64,000 bases of DNA from Clostridia bacterium (GTDB lineage: Bacteria; Bacillota; Clostridia; Lachnospirales; Lachnospiraceae). Below the pieces are notes generated by a model. It was not told where the DNA came from. It was given only the letters and a program-made list of their open reading frames with translations, and made no database searches. The stretch lies in NCBI GenBank assembly GCA_910574835.1, contig CAJTDE010000004.1, positions 62,001 to 126,000 on the forward strand, written 5' to 3'. Each line of letters opens with the position of its first letter. Position 1 is the first letter of the stretch. A program made the position numbers and the translations under genes. Shown here in pieces: positions 29,801 through 36,415 of this stretch.

Positions 29801-29802
29801 AA
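20896..29802 (+). CDS. Giant ICE methylase-helicase (ArdC-like N-terminus, N6-methylase-like domain, SNF2-type helicase)
   Basis: A 2968-residue protein. The N-terminal ~250 residues are ArdC-like (FHDQLMIYAQRPDATACAEY). Residues ~255-380 are a Gly/Arg/Asp-rich linker encoded by the same DNA as tnpV in another frame. Repeated ICE-type modules follow. A methyltransferase-like domain has LEPSCGVGNFFGML near 1450 and NVPFGQYS near 1512. An SNF2-type helicase has Walker A HEVGAGKT near 2125, the DEAH-type box FVDESHNYKN near 2286, and a C-terminal motif QRKGRIERQGNQN near 2645. It probably remodels or protects transferred DNA. I chose the ATG at 20896 because AAAGGAGG lies ten bases upstream. Confidence 0.85.
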   Translation: MATKAQMYAQMADHAAVQLTSSWNEWMRFLDTASRLYKYPFHDQLMIYAQRPDATACAEYDLWNDKMGRYVRRGSKGIALVDDSGDRTRLRYVFDISDTGTRPHSRTPWLWKMEERHIDSISAMLENRYGVGGDDLGGQLTEIARRLAGEYWADNGRDFLYIVDDSFLEEYDELNIEVQFKAAATVSIAYSLMSRCGLAPEQYFTHEDFMPVFDFNTPATVGALGTAVSQINQQVLRQIGVTILNAEREANKERSQQNEQHLNLHSERGLSDSQPATDRTARNAPGQVRQDAENLLEGSPAHPLQPSADEREAVPAPVGDRPDREQPIGAADAKTGAGGGRDRGTESPRHDAVGGPDEQLQGPGGGDSAGGTYQQLTLNLFLSETEQIQNIDEAENVKASSAFSFAQKDIDHVLRLGGNTDRLRERVTAEFEKQKPVPEIAAALQSLYHGGNGFTTDTGRITVWYGEDGIHLSHGKSARYDKSAQVISWEGAAERIGELLESGQFASNVELAEAEGYERSLLANKLWNLYHDLSDEAREAGYLPSLSEIKGNGFPEESAWLTEQLRDPAFRQPLTEEYAAFWTAYTQDRNLLRFHYHKPKEIWENLKDLSLPRKAFSSEMAEVPAVKQFITEDEIGAALSGGSGFAGGKGRIYAFFQQPHTDKEKTAFLRQEYGTGGRSHALSGATHSGEDHDGKGLRYQKNGCDDVRLTWDKVVKLVAGLIQKDRYLTEAEREQYEKIQAEKELAEAGIVESQSQPAPVHETETEPPQPALEDVLEQYKPVVTAAIMEDTAYRNACGHTDHENAVIEGNAAVRRAVLGSGNMQLLKQYSDVPEFRHRLHQEVIAETYPKLHELLRPLSQDDIDEALCAWNGDMDSKRAVVRYMKEHGREKDTAAWLSREYGGPEHTNLFIVRAGSPEEMELPWPKVQRRIAQLIKEDRFFTEAERENLDDIDPIAIRENLAQRGIVNGQVVEPEKLDNDPFIQQVMADVEQIAADEAEPRFSVVMTSDAFPDPEDAFAVWDNQTNDYYTASDGTVRTFSREEAAEQFLAGLEPQEIKADRQEEPAQETAAPAAEEPEPFTHDPLASAYGVGDFVFLENTEYRITDLQRGYVQLNDPALPYPIYRTESKEQFERAIRQDPRNSAITDYLPADLDQFSPDLREVLTGDGGLLDGLAKEDIAVLLRSGAGNPAVAQHLSQRFSGTVETMQLETGDTADYRTTDKGMEVEILREDETVLAALYESWEPVAAALRALYQQELDGFSHEPAQLKEQPAEKQPDLGNPPAPEPAPRMTTTPVTRYPGEQNHLPYDVEIHTLHIEKPEPTPPQPTAGNFRITDIHLGEGGPKAKFRANMDAINLLKELEFENRQATPEEQETLSRYVGWGGLADAFDESKPAWAKEFAELYATLSPEEYEAAKGTTLNAHYTSPTVIQAIYEAVGKMGFQTGNILEPSCGVGNFFGMLPEEMRGSKLYGVELDSITGRIAKQLYPKADITIAGFQTTDRRDFYDLAVGNVPFGQYSVNDRAYNKLNFNIHNYFFAKSLDQVRPGGVVAFVTSRYTMDSKDSTVRRYLAQRAELLGAIRLPNNAFKANAGTEVVSDIIFLQKRDRPIDIAPDWTQTGQTEDDFTINRYFLDHPEMVLGRTVSESTQYGKQDYTVAPIEGLELSDQLHDAIKYIRGTYQEAELPELGEGEEIDTSIPADPDVKNYSYTVVDGAVYYRENSRMVRPDLNTTAEARVKGLVELRDCVQKLIAQQMDSFVSDTAIRETQAELNRLYDAFSAKYGLINDRGNRLAFADDSSYYLLCALEVIDDDGHLKQKADMFTKRTIKPHQAVTAVDTASEALAVSIAEKAEVDMAYMAELSGKTQEELAQELRGVIFRLPGPLAEGETPRYVTADEYLSGNVRRKLRQAQRAADKDPAFSVNVEALTAAQPKDLDASEIEVRLGATWIDKDYIQQFMYETFHTPYYLQGKIEVKYVPYTAEWQITGKNAVGYGDVAANTTYGTDRANAYKILEDSLNLRDVRIYDTVEDAEGRERRVLNAKETTLAAQKQMAIREAFRDWIWKDPQRRQTLVRQYNEEMNSIRPREYDGQHIRFAGMNPEITLREHQKNAIAHVLYGGNTLLAHEVGAGKTFEMVAAAMESKRLGLCQKSLFVVPNHLTEQWASEFLRLYPSANILVTTKKDFESHNRKKFCARIATGDYDAVIIGHSQFERIPISRERQERLLREQINEITDGIAEVEASGGERFTVKQLERTKKSLEARLEKLQAEGRKDDVITFEQLGVDRLFVDESHNYKNLFLYTKMRNVAGLSTTDAQKSSDMFAKCRYMDEITGSRGVVFATGTPVSNSMTELYTIQRYLQYERLQELNMTHFDCWASRFGETVTALELAPEGTGYRARTRFSKFFNLPELMNLFKEVADIKTADQLDLPTPEVEYHNIVAKPTEHQQDMVKALSERAAKVHSGTVDPSTDNMLKITSDGRKLGLDQRIINPMLPDEPGTKVNQCVDNILQIWRDGQPEKLTQLVFCDISTPQAAGSKKVAKTLDNPMLHALEQAIPEPEKPLAFTVYEDIRQKLIAQGMPASQIAFIHEANTEVRKKELFSKVRSGQVRVLLGSTQKMGAGTNVQDLLVALHDLDCPWRPGDLAQRKGRIERQGNQNPLVHVYRYVTEGTFDAYLWQTVENKQKFISQIMTSKSPVRSCDDVDETALSFAEIKALCAGDPRIKERMDLDVEVSRLKLMKADHQSKQYRLEDQLLKHFPEEIEKHKGFIQGLETDMETLAAHPHPTDGFTGMEVRGDTLTDKENAGAALLDACKEVKGSEPVQVGSYRGFAMFVTFDAFQKEYMLQLKGRMTHRTALGADPRGNLTRIDNALSQMPQRLESVKVQLDNLYQQQAAAKEEVGKAFPYEEELRVKNARLVELDMELNMDSKGQSRPEAAIAKRERPSVLEGLKRPIPPRSMEKKPKQQEQEAR
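21668..22024 (+). CDS. tnpV: TnpV-family protein encoded inside the helicase gene in the +1 frame
   Basis: A 118-residue protein (MNNTLTYIQNGDYLIPNLQL, then GKYGRMRKTYLKDHRPILYN and EIDRTANSRLEQL) clearly of the TnpV family known from Tn4451-type elements. It has its own AAAGGAG site at 21653-21659, eight bases before the ATG, and ends in TGA at 22022. The DNA also codes in the helicase frame, where it gives only low-complexity Gly/Arg/Asp/Pro-rich sequence. Third codon positions are GC-rich in the tnpV frame, as in neighbouring genes, so tnpV looks like the primary coding frame here. Function of TnpV is not established. Confidence 0.8.
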   Translation: MNNTLTYIQNGDYLIPNLQLTEQPETPLGKYGRMRKTYLKDHRPILYNRLLMSEKLYPHLLEIDRTANSRLEQLMPKLAQAAGVTEELKARDMMQWVGLMNSCKAQAEEILLAELINS

Positions 29803-29803
29803 T

Positions 29804-30610
29804 ATGAACAGCAACGAAAAGAATACGGCCCTTTATGAGAAGATGGCCGCTGAACAGGATACCTTCCGGGATTGGCTGAAAAGCCAGTCCCCGGAGGAGG
29901 TCCTAAACCATGCCTATGAGTACACCGTCCGGGAGGACATTGTGATGGCGATGGAGGAACTGGAACTTTCCGATAACCAGGCACAGGCGCTTCTGGATTC
30001 CCCCTCCCCGCTGGCTGATGTGTACCGCCATTTTGAAAAGCTGGAAACCGGCTATATGGATGTGATCCGGGACAGCATTGAGGAACGGGCAAATGAGATG
30101 CACAGGGCAAAAGAGGAACAGAGAGCCGTCCCGATCTATCCCCACTCCGCCGCCTATGCGTCCGAGCATGGGGAGATGGCGCAGTACCGCGCCTCCCTGC
30201 AAGCCAGTCTTGCCTGCAAAGAAGCCATTGAGCAGGCCATCAGCGCCCACTATGGGGATAACCGCTTGAATACCGAGGCCGCTGTCAAAGAAGTGCTGGA
30301 ACAGTTCGGGCCGGAGCGTATGCAGGTTATCCTTGCCAATACGGTGCTGAAAAAGGAGCATGACGGGCGTATCTCCCGCGATAACAAAGCCTGGGCGAAA
30401 ACAATCCCCATGCCGGAGGATGGCGGCGATCCCCGCCACAGCTATGCCCTGGTGGTGGATAAGGTCAACCCCGGCCTGACCGACCTGTTCTTGAAGCAGG
30501 CGCGGAAAGTCCTTCAAGCCCCGGAGAAAGGCTCCGTCCTGGAAAAACTCAAACAGGAGCCGCCGGAACGCAGACCCGCCGCCCCTAAGAAACGGGAACC
30601 GGAACGATGA
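29804..30610 (+). CDS. DUF3848/DUF3849-domain ICE protein
   Basis: A 268-residue protein with an N-terminal DUF3848 domain (LYEKMAAEQDTFRDWLKSQS, then YEYTVREDIVMAMEELELSD) and a C-terminal DUF3849 domain (VPIYPHSAAYASEHGEMAQY). Both domains are confined to Clostridia ICEs and plasmids and adjoin the helicase and MobC genes. Function unknown. The start lies one base after the helicase stop and the end overlaps mobC by four bases. Confidence 0.85.
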   Translation: MNSNEKNTALYEKMAAEQDTFRDWLKSQSPEEVLNHAYEYTVREDIVMAMEELELSDNQAQALLDSPSPLADVYRHFEKLETGYMDVIRDSIEERANEMHRAKEEQRAVPIYPHSAAYASEHGEMAQYRASLQASLACKEAIEQAISAHYGDNRLNTEAAVKEVLEQFGPERMQVILANTVLKKEHDGRISRDNKAWAKTIPMPEDGGDPRHSYALVVDKVNPGLTDLFLKQARKVLQAPEKGSVLEKLKQEPPERRPAAPKKREPER

Positions 30611-30951
30611 GCGCGGCAAAGCGGAAACGGGAGGTACAGGTGAATTTCCGGGTTTCCCCGGAGGAGCTGGCCCTGATTGAGCAGAAAATGTCCCAGCTTG
30701 GAACCGTCAACCGGGAAGCCTACCTGCGGAAAATGGCGCTGGACGGGTATGTGGTAAAGCTGGATTTGCCGGAGCTGAAGGAGCTGGTGTCCCTGATGCG
30801 CTATTCCAGCAACAACTTAAACCAGCTGACCCGTAAAGTGCATGAAACCGGGCGGGTTTATGACGCTGACCTGGAGGATATATCCCAGCGGCAGGAACAG
30901 CTTTGGGAGGGTGTGCAGAAGATACTGGCCCAGCTTTCCAAGCTCTCCTGA
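30607..30951 (+). CDS. mobC: MobC-family relaxosome protein
   Basis: A 114-residue protein with a ribbon-helix-helix-type N-terminus (REVQVNFRVSPEELALIEQK) and the MobC C-terminal signature (LMRYSSNNLNQLTRKVHETG). MobC binds oriT DNA and helps the relaxase open the strands. It precedes the relaxase gene, separated by a terminator and one small gene. The start overlaps the previous stop by four bases. Confidence 0.85.
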   Translation: MSAAKRKREVQVNFRVSPEELALIEQKMSQLGTVNREAYLRKMALDGYVVKLDLPELKELVSLMRYSSNNLNQLTRKVHETGRVYDADLEDISQRQEQLWEGVQKILAQLSKLS

Positions 30952-30971
30952 CCGGATAGTTTGCTCCATCT

Positions 30972-31022
30972 GCGGAGGGAGGAACGGCGTTCTTCGCCGC
31001 GCCTTCCTCCGCTTTTTCTTTT
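30972..31022 (+). terminator. Rho-independent terminator after mobC
   Basis: GCGGAGGGAGGAACGGCG pairs imperfectly with CGCCGCGCCTTCCTCCGC around TTCTT, followed by a T-rich run (31013-31022). It would end the long operon that begins upstream of trbL. Confidence 0.75.
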
Positions 31023-31100
31023 TGACGGTAAACTTGCCGGATGTGCCGGAATCATGGATAATAGCGGCAGAACAGGGTTTTACGAAAGGAGTGGACTGCT

Positions 31101-31415
31101 ATGATGTCATTTGAACAGGTGATAGACATTTTTGGGGACTATCTGGCATTGGATACAGAAATGGAAGTCTGCAAAAGCCGGTATGGGTATATCCGGGTGG
31201 AGTTTCATGGGACAGGGGAATTACCCGGCTATTGCAGCGGCATGGTCTGCCATACCCCAAAGGAGCTTTTTGACCTTCTGCTTTCCGATTATGAAAGCTA
31301 TCTGGAAATCCAGCGGACAAAGGGATGCAGGAATGTGACGGAGGAAGATAAAAACGAAATTGCCGCACTGTGCCAATCCCGTTTGGAGAAGTGGGAAAAA
31401 GGAAACGCCAGATAG
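31101..31415 (+). CDS. Small hypothetical ICE protein
   Basis: A 104-residue protein (MMSFEQVIDIFGDYLALDTE...) with no motif I recognise. AAAGGAG lies about ten bases before the ATG, and codon use is like its neighbours, so it is probably expressed. It sits alone between the mobC terminator and a hairpin upstream of the relaxase. Confidence 0.65.
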   Translation: MMSFEQVIDIFGDYLALDTEMEVCKSRYGYIRVEFHGTGELPGYCSGMVCHTPKELFDLLLSDYESYLEIQRTKGCRNVTEEDKNEIAALCQSRLEKWEKGNAR

Positions 31416-31484
31416 CTTTGGCTGATTTACTTTTGGCATGAAACAGGATAATCCGATATAAAAACGGTGAATAAAAGAAACAAG

Positions 31485-31508
31485 CGGTCTGCGTATGCAG
31501 GCCGTTTT
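31485..31508 (+). terminator. Hairpin with T-run just upstream of the relaxase gene
   Basis: CGGTCTGC and GCAGGCCG pair around GTAT and are followed by TTTT, then the GGGAGG ribosome site of the relaxase. It can act as terminator of the preceding gene or as an attenuator of the relaxase. An oriT hairpin is also possible. Confidence 0.5.
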
Positions 31509-31530
31509 GTTATGAAGGGAGGATTCCATC

Positions 31531-32949
31531 ATGGCAACCACACGCATCATGCCGCTGCACATTGGCAAAGGCCGCACCGAAAGTCAGGCGGTCAGTGACA
31601 TTATCGACTATGTATCCAACCCGCAAAAGACAGATAACGGCAGGCTCGTCACCGGCTTTGCGTGTGACAGCCGGGTAGCCGATGCCGAGTTTCTGTTGGC
31701 AAAACGGGAGTACATTTCCACCACTGGCCGGGTACGCGGCGCGGACGATGTACTTGCCTACCATGTCCGGCAATCCTTTGTCCCCGGCGAGATTACCCCG
31801 GAAGAAGCCAACCGGCTGGGCGTGGAGTTTGCAAAGCGGTTCACCAAGGGCAATCATGCCTTTGTGGTCTGCACCCATATCGACAAATCCCATATCCATA
31901 ACCACATCATCTGGAACGCAGTCAATGTGAACTGTGACCGGAAATTCCGAAACTTCTGGGGCAGCACCCGCGCGGTCCGGCGGCTGAATGATACCATCTG
32001 CGTTGAGAATGGCTATTCCATTGTAGAGGACCCAAAACCGCATGGAAAAAGCTACAACAAATGGCTGGGGGATCAGGCGAAGCCCTCCCACCGGGAACAG
32101 CTCCGCATGATGATTGACCAGGCATTAGAACAGAAACCGGCAGACTTTGACGGGCTGTTAAAACTGCTTACAGAAATGGGCTGTGAAGTGTCGCGCCGGG
32201 GACAGGCAATCCGGCTCAAAGCCCCCGGCTGGAAGAATGTTGCCCGCATGGATGAAAAACTGGGCGAGGGATATAGTGAAGATGAAATACGGGCGGTCCT
32301 TGCCGGAGAAAAGCAGCATACGCCCCGCAGAAAAGACGCGGTTTCAACTCCCACTCTCAAGGTCAATCTTCTGGTGGATATTCAGGCAAAATTGCAGGCC
32401 GGAAAAGGCGCTGGCTACGCGCGCTGGGCAAAGGTATTCAATCTGAAACAGATGGCGCAGACAATGAACTATCTCACTGAGCATGGCCTGCTGGAATACG
32501 CAGTCTTGGAAGAAAAAGCGGCTGCTGCTACCGCCCGTCATAATGAGCTGTCGGCGCAGATCAAGGCGGCGGAAAACCGCATGGCGGAGATTGCCACACT
32601 GCGGACCCACATCATCAATTATGTGAAAACCCGCGAGGTCTATGCGGCCTACCGCAAGGCGGGATATTCCAAGAAATTTTTAGCGGAACATGAAGCGGAT
32701 ATTTTGCTCCACAAGGCGGCAAAGCAGGCATTTGACGATTTGGGTATCAAGAAGCTGCCCACCGTCAAGAGCTTGCAGGCCGAGTACGCAACATTGTTGG
32801 AAGAAAAGAAAAAAGACTATGCCGAGTACCGGCAATCCCGCGAGGAAATGCGGGAACTGCTGGCCGCAAAAGCCAACGTAGACCGGCTGATGGGATACGG
32901 GGAGGAACGCCAGAATGACCGGGAAAAGGAACAGGGGCAGGATCGCTGA
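31531..32949 (+). CDS. ICE relaxase/mobilization nuclease (MOBP type)
   Basis: A 472-residue relaxase. The N-terminal domain carries the three-histidine metal site in HIDKSHIHNHIIWN (about residues 116-129), and the probable catalytic tyrosine lies near the N-terminus (DIIDYVSN, about residue 30). It nicks the ICE at oriT and pilots the strand through the VirB4-driven channel. The C-terminal half is helical and coiled-coil. It is preceded by GGGAGG. The gene is intact and followed by a cluster of hairpins. It differs in family from the IME relaxase at the left edge. Confidence 0.9.
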   Translation: MATTRIMPLHIGKGRTESQAVSDIIDYVSNPQKTDNGRLVTGFACDSRVADAEFLLAKREYISTTGRVRGADDVLAYHVRQSFVPGEITPEEANRLGVEFAKRFTKGNHAFVVCTHIDKSHIHNHIIWNAVNVNCDRKFRNFWGSTRAVRRLNDTICVENGYSIVEDPKPHGKSYNKWLGDQAKPSHREQLRMMIDQALEQKPADFDGLLKLLTEMGCEVSRRGQAIRLKAPGWKNVARMDEKLGEGYSEDEIRAVLAGEKQHTPRRKDAVSTPTLKVNLLVDIQAKLQAGKGAGYARWAKVFNLKQMAQTMNYLTEHGLLEYAVLEEKAAAATARHNELSAQIKAAENRMAEIATLRTHIINYVKTREVYAAYRKAGYSKKFLAEHEADILLHKAAKQAFDDLGIKKLPTVKSLQAEYATLLEEKKKDYAEYRQSREEMRELLAAKANVDRLMGYGEERQNDREKEQGQDR

Positions 32950-32995
32950 CGCGCCTGTTTTTTCGCATTTTCTCACCGCCGCAGGCCGGTAAAAA

Positions 32996-33095
32996 GCGTT
33001 CCGCAGGAACGCGCAGCCACAGAATGAAATTCTGTGTTCAAAGGGGCTTGGGGAATCCCCAACAAGCAGCGCCAGGAGCCAGATGGCTATCCTGG
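32996..33095. other. Cluster of four hairpins after the relaxase gene (oriT candidate)
   Basis: Four inverted repeats follow one another: GCGTTCC/GGAACGC (32996-33012), CACAGAAT/ATTCTGTG (33018-33036), TTGGGGA/TCCCCAA (33048-33062) and CCAGGA/TCCTGG with inner GCCA/TGGC (33072-33095). Such density in non-coding DNA beside a relaxase gene suggests an origin of transfer or a structured RNA. No nick site can be assigned by eye. Confidence 0.45.
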
Positions 33096-33167
33096 GGCAT
33101 TGCTTGCCTCTTTTTGCTCGGAAATGAAAGGAGCCAGTGAGGAAACAGTCAAATTTCACTCACCGGC

Positions 33168-33530
33168 TCAATTCGTTTCAAATTTCTCGGATAGTTCTGT
33201 TAGCTCTTTTGCGGTCTCCTGTGTGTGGTGCAAGAGGGTTTCACGCATTTCTGACGGACAGCTGCAATACAGCATTTTCATCTGATTGCTTCCATCATCT
33301 TCGGGAGAAACATCTGGGTTGATTAGAGAGTCCAGAGAAATCGGTAGCACCTTTGCCAATGCTTTCAAAATCAAGTAAGATGGATTCATCTTTCCTTTTT
33401 CGATGTTGGCAATTTGTTTTACAGATACATGGCTCAGATCAGAAAGTTCCTGCTGTGTCAGGTCTTTTTTCTTTCGGGCTTCCCGCATTTTTTGCCCTAA
33501 AGCAGTCAAATCATCAATCGGCATAATCAT
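33168..33530 (-). CDS. XRE-family helix-turn-helix regulator
   Basis: A 120-residue protein with an N-terminal Cro/CI-type helix-turn-helix at about residues 10-68 (QKMREARKKKDLTQQELSDL, then VSVKQIANIEKGKMNP). The C-terminus is helical without a recognised domain. It is convergent with the relaxase gene and divergent from the ABC cargo operon, with a 295-base shared upstream region. It may therefore control that operon or ICE transfer; this is inferred from position. Confidence 0.8.
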   Translation of the reverse strand: MIMPIDDLTALGQKMREARKKKDLTQQELSDLSHVSVKQIANIEKGKMNPSYLILKALAKVLPISLDSLINPDVSPEDDGSNQMKMLYCSCPSEMRETLLHHTQETAKELTELSEKFETN

Positions 33531-33825
33531 TCACCTCAAATATATTGTATCGTGCTGATTCACACAAATGAATAACCTTATTATGCCGTTTAATAGGTCT
33601 GATTATGCTGATTTTTTGAGAGAGATATTTCTGCATACTAATCCTAAAGCCATCCTGCACCTCCTAACGGGAAAGGAAAAACCGTTGAGGGGTAGGTATT
33701 ATCCCATGTTCTGATTTTACGGCGGTTTTGAACAAAAATTTTTTTGAAATTTACGAAGGATTTTGTTCTGTCATACGACTACCTTTTCAGAAGCTGATAG
33801 TCGGCTTCGGAAAGGAGATGTAAAT
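33531..33825. promoter_or_regulatory. Divergent intergenic region with possible ECF-type promoter
   Basis: This AT-rich region lies between the XRE regulator and the ABC operon. TGAAATTTAC (33745) and GTCATACGAC (33770), about 16 bases apart, resemble -35 and -10 elements of ECF sigma factors, and an ECF sigma gene lies in the operon downstream. The assignment is tentative; no consensus housekeeping promoter stands out. Confidence 0.3.
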
Positions 33826-34674
33826 TTGGACACACAAATTCTTGCCGTAGAACATTTGAATAAATGTTTCGGTCAAGCCGAGATATTGCATGATGTGGAT
33901 TTTTCAGTTTCAAGAGGTGATGTGTACGGCCTTGTCGGACAGAATGGCGCTGGCAAAACTACACTGTTGCGCTTAATTGCGGGCCTGATGAAACCCACGA
34001 AGGGCAATATTCTCTGTTATATGGAAAAGGACTATATCGGCTACATGCCCCAAAGCTGCCGCTTTGATGGGGCACAAACGGTTGCCAGTACCATTCAATT
34101 TTTCTCGGCTTTGAGAAATGCTGATATGCAAAACGGTCTGCGGCTGTGCCAAAAGTTGGAGTTGGACACAGCTAAACGAGTTAAGCATCTTTCTCCCGGC
34201 CAGCAGAAAAAACTCCAAATGGTGATTGCAATGACCGGCGATCCCGATTTTTATATCTTAGATGAACCAACTGCGGGATTAGACCCCAATGCAAGCCACG
34301 AAATGAATAAACTGATCCAAGAGCTGCATCAACAAGGGAAAAGCATTTTGATTTCGTCACACATTTTGCAAGATATGGATGATATTTGTACCAATGTTGC
34401 TATTATGGAAAGTGGACGACTGATATATGATCGTCAGCTTGAAAGCAGCTACATTATCGAAACCAGTATAGTGCCGGATAAACTGTTTACCCAGTTGGCA
34501 CAAAAATTCTCTCTTAGCAGCAATCAGGAACGAACTTTGATTCATGCAAAAACAGATCGAGAGGGTGTTGCCGCTCTCATTGGGGCGCTTACTGCAAATT
34601 CGGTTTTGGTTTATGAAGCAGTACATTCTAATGTGAAGGATGTGGTTCAGGAACAGTTACACATGAACAATTAG
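33826..34674 (+). CDS. ABC transporter ATP-binding protein (TTG start)
   Basis: A 282-residue ABC ATPase with Walker A GQNGAGKTTLL, signature LSPGQQKKLQM and Walker B FYILDEPTAGLDPN, followed by the H-loop segment SILISSHIL. It resembles the ATPases of ABC-2 type exporters. TTG at 33826 is chosen because AAAGGAG lies seven bases upstream. Next to it lie the permease, a lipoprotein and an ECF sigma factor, so it belongs to an export or self-protection module. GC content is lower than in the conjugation genes, a sign of separate origin. Confidence 0.85.
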   Translation: MDTQILAVEHLNKCFGQAEILHDVDFSVSRGDVYGLVGQNGAGKTTLLRLIAGLMKPTKGNILCYMEKDYIGYMPQSCRFDGAQTVASTIQFFSALRNADMQNGLRLCQKLELDTAKRVKHLSPGQQKKLQMVIAMTGDPDFYILDEPTAGLDPNASHEMNKLIQELHQQGKSILISSHILQDMDDICTNVAIMESGRLIYDRQLESSYIIETSIVPDKLFTQLAQKFSLSSNQERTLIHAKTDREGVAALIGALTANSVLVYEAVHSNVKDVVQEQLHMNN

Positions 34675-34685
34675 GAGGAGTCGAT

Positions 34686-35459
34686 ATGAAGTCTGTTACA
34701 AAATTGATATGCCGTGACTTAAGGCGGGCTTTTGGTTTGCGAACATTGGGGATTTGGGTGGTTATGGCACTCTTTACCATCTATTTCTTTTTCTTCTCTA
34801 ATGGCCGCCGGGAATTGGTAGAGAATAACCGGCTTGAATATATGTCCCTCTTTCTGCCTTTAATTATTTTTGGCGCATGGGCAGTTATGGCGGTATTCTT
34901 TGACCTTATATCCGCCGACCGTGAACGGAATGTGCTGGATTGCATTTTGTGTTCTGGAACGACTAAAAAGCATGTTTTCATAGCCAAGATTATTGCCACA
35001 GCCATTGTTTCTCTCGCCTTGTCTTTTATCTATCTTGCGCCAATTGCGATCATTGTTACCTGTTTAAGCAGCGCACAAAGGGCAGCAATGATTGGGAAAT
35101 ATCTCTTGCCGCTTTGGGGCTTTATCATGGTATTTGCAGCTTTAGGGCTGATGATTTCCGTGTTTGCCCGATCTTCCAAGGTGGCTATGATTTGGAGTTT
35201 GGCAAGCGGGCTTGTGCTTATGCCTCGTTTCTTTGTCCTTATCCCGGAGGGCATTGGAAAAGTGCTGAACCTTTCCACACAAACAGTAGAAAAAATCAGC
35301 ATGATTTCGCCGGGAATTATGATGGAAGCACTTTCTAATCCAAATAACACTTCAAGTTGGACAACAGCCGTAGTTGGATTTACAATAGGTATTGTTGTGT
35401 TGTTTGGAATTGCTTATATAGCTTTCAAAAATCAGGATGAATACAATTACGGCGAGTAG
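34686..35459 (+). CDS. ABC-2 type transporter permease
   Basis: A 257-residue membrane protein with about six hydrophobic segments (for example LPLIIFGAWAVMAVFFDLIS and GFTIGIVVLFGIAYIAF) and the ISADRERNVLDCIL region typical of ABC-2 permeases. It is the membrane partner of the ATPase upstream, eleven bases away, with GGAGG before the start. The substrate is unknown; peptides, lipids or antibiotics are usual for the family. Confidence 0.85.
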   Translation: MKSVTKLICRDLRRAFGLRTLGIWVVMALFTIYFFFFSNGRRELVENNRLEYMSLFLPLIIFGAWAVMAVFFDLISADRERNVLDCILCSGTTKKHVFIAKIIATAIVSLALSFIYLAPIAIIVTCLSSAQRAAMIGKYLLPLWGFIMVFAALGLMISVFARSSKVAMIWSLASGLVLMPRFFVLIPEGIGKVLNLSTQTVEKISMISPGIMMEALSNPNNTSSWTTAVVGFTIGIVVLFGIAYIAFKNQDEYNYGE

Positions 35460-35470
35460 GAGGTAATACA

Positions 35471-35878
35471 ATGAAAGTTTTTAAGAATTTTTCTGCTTTC
35501 TTATTGATCGCAGCATTGCTTATGATGCTTATGACTGGATGCGGACAACAAAATACAGTAGAGAGTTTCGTTGTGTCGAACTCTCCCTTTGAGGAAAAAG
35601 CCGACATTGAGGACGCAACGCAGCCGGAAAAGGTGTTTGAAAATGAACCGGTGTATGCCAGTGTATATTTCATTGAGTCCCCGAAAGGCATGGAATACAC
35701 AGCAAACTGGTACTTGGATGGCACAGAAATAAAGACAGATGTACAGGAAACCACAACGGACATGGCCGGAGTGATTGTCTACTCTTTAGAGGCAGATCAA
35801 GTGGCCGTCGGAACCTTAAAATTTGAAATCACATACAACGATGATATTCTTTGTTCACTGGAACTTATCGTCGAATGA
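35471..35878 (+). CDS. Predicted lipoprotein of the ABC/ECF operon
   Basis: A 135-residue protein with a type II signal peptide ending in the lipobox LMTGCGQQ, so the mature protein would be anchored at Cys24 or nearby. The exported part is short and acidic with a probable beta-sandwich character (YASVYFIESPKGMEYTANWY). I recognise no family. It may be a sensor or accessory subunit of the adjacent ABC system. Confidence 0.7.
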   Translation: MKVFKNFSAFLLIAALLMMLMTGCGQQNTVESFVVSNSPFEEKADIEDATQPEKVFENEPVYASVYFIESPKGMEYTANWYLDGTEIKTDVQETTTDMAGVIVYSLEADQVAVGTLKFEITYNDDILCSLELIVE

Positions 35879-35881
35879 GGT

Positions 35882-36415
35882 ATGAGTATGGCTGGAAACG
35901 GAGAGCAGAAGTTTATTTCCATCTACAAGGCTTATGTAGATGAAATATACCAATATATTTTTCTGCGAACTGGCTATGATGTTTCTCTTGCCGAGGATTT
36001 AACACAGGACATCTTTCTTGAGGTTTACAAGGGCATAAATGGATTCCGAGGACTTTGTTCGGAAAGAACATGGGTATTTAAGATAGCGAAAAATAGGTTG
36101 TTTGACTTTTACAGAAAGCAATATAGTCAGCCGTCCGATACCATCCCCATTGATGGCAATTTGATCGAGCAGATCAGTGATTACAACCAAGACTTAGAAG
36201 AATACCTGCAAACGACCTATGAAAGTCAACGTGTTAGAGAATGTCTACGTCAGTTACCGCAGCAATATAAAATTGTTTTGCTTCTCAAATACATCGAAGA
36301 AAAGCGTGTAAAAGAGATTGCTCAAATTCTTGATAAATCACCGAAATCCGTAGAAAGTATGTTGCAGCGGGCCAGAGGTGCATTTATCAACCTATATGGA
36401 AAGGAGGAAAAGTAA
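35882..36415 (+). CDS. ECF-type RNA polymerase sigma factor
   Basis: A 177-residue sigma-70 family protein of the extracytoplasmic function group. Region 2 includes AEDLTQDIFLEVYKGINGFR and the WVFKIAKNRLFDFYRK core-binding part. Region 4 is the helix-turn-helix IVLLLKYIEEKRVKEIAQIL then DKSPKSVESMLQRARGAF. It follows the lipoprotein by three bases and overlaps the next gene, the usual sign of a cognate anti-sigma factor. It may drive the operon itself. Confidence 0.9.
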   Translation: MSMAGNGEQKFISIYKAYVDEIYQYIFLRTGYDVSLAEDLTQDIFLEVYKGINGFRGLCSERTWVFKIAKNRLFDFYRKQYSQPSDTIPIDGNLIEQISDYNQDLEEYLQTTYESQRVRECLRQLPQQYKIVLLLKYIEEKRVKEIAQILDKSPKSVESMLQRARGAFINLYGKEEK

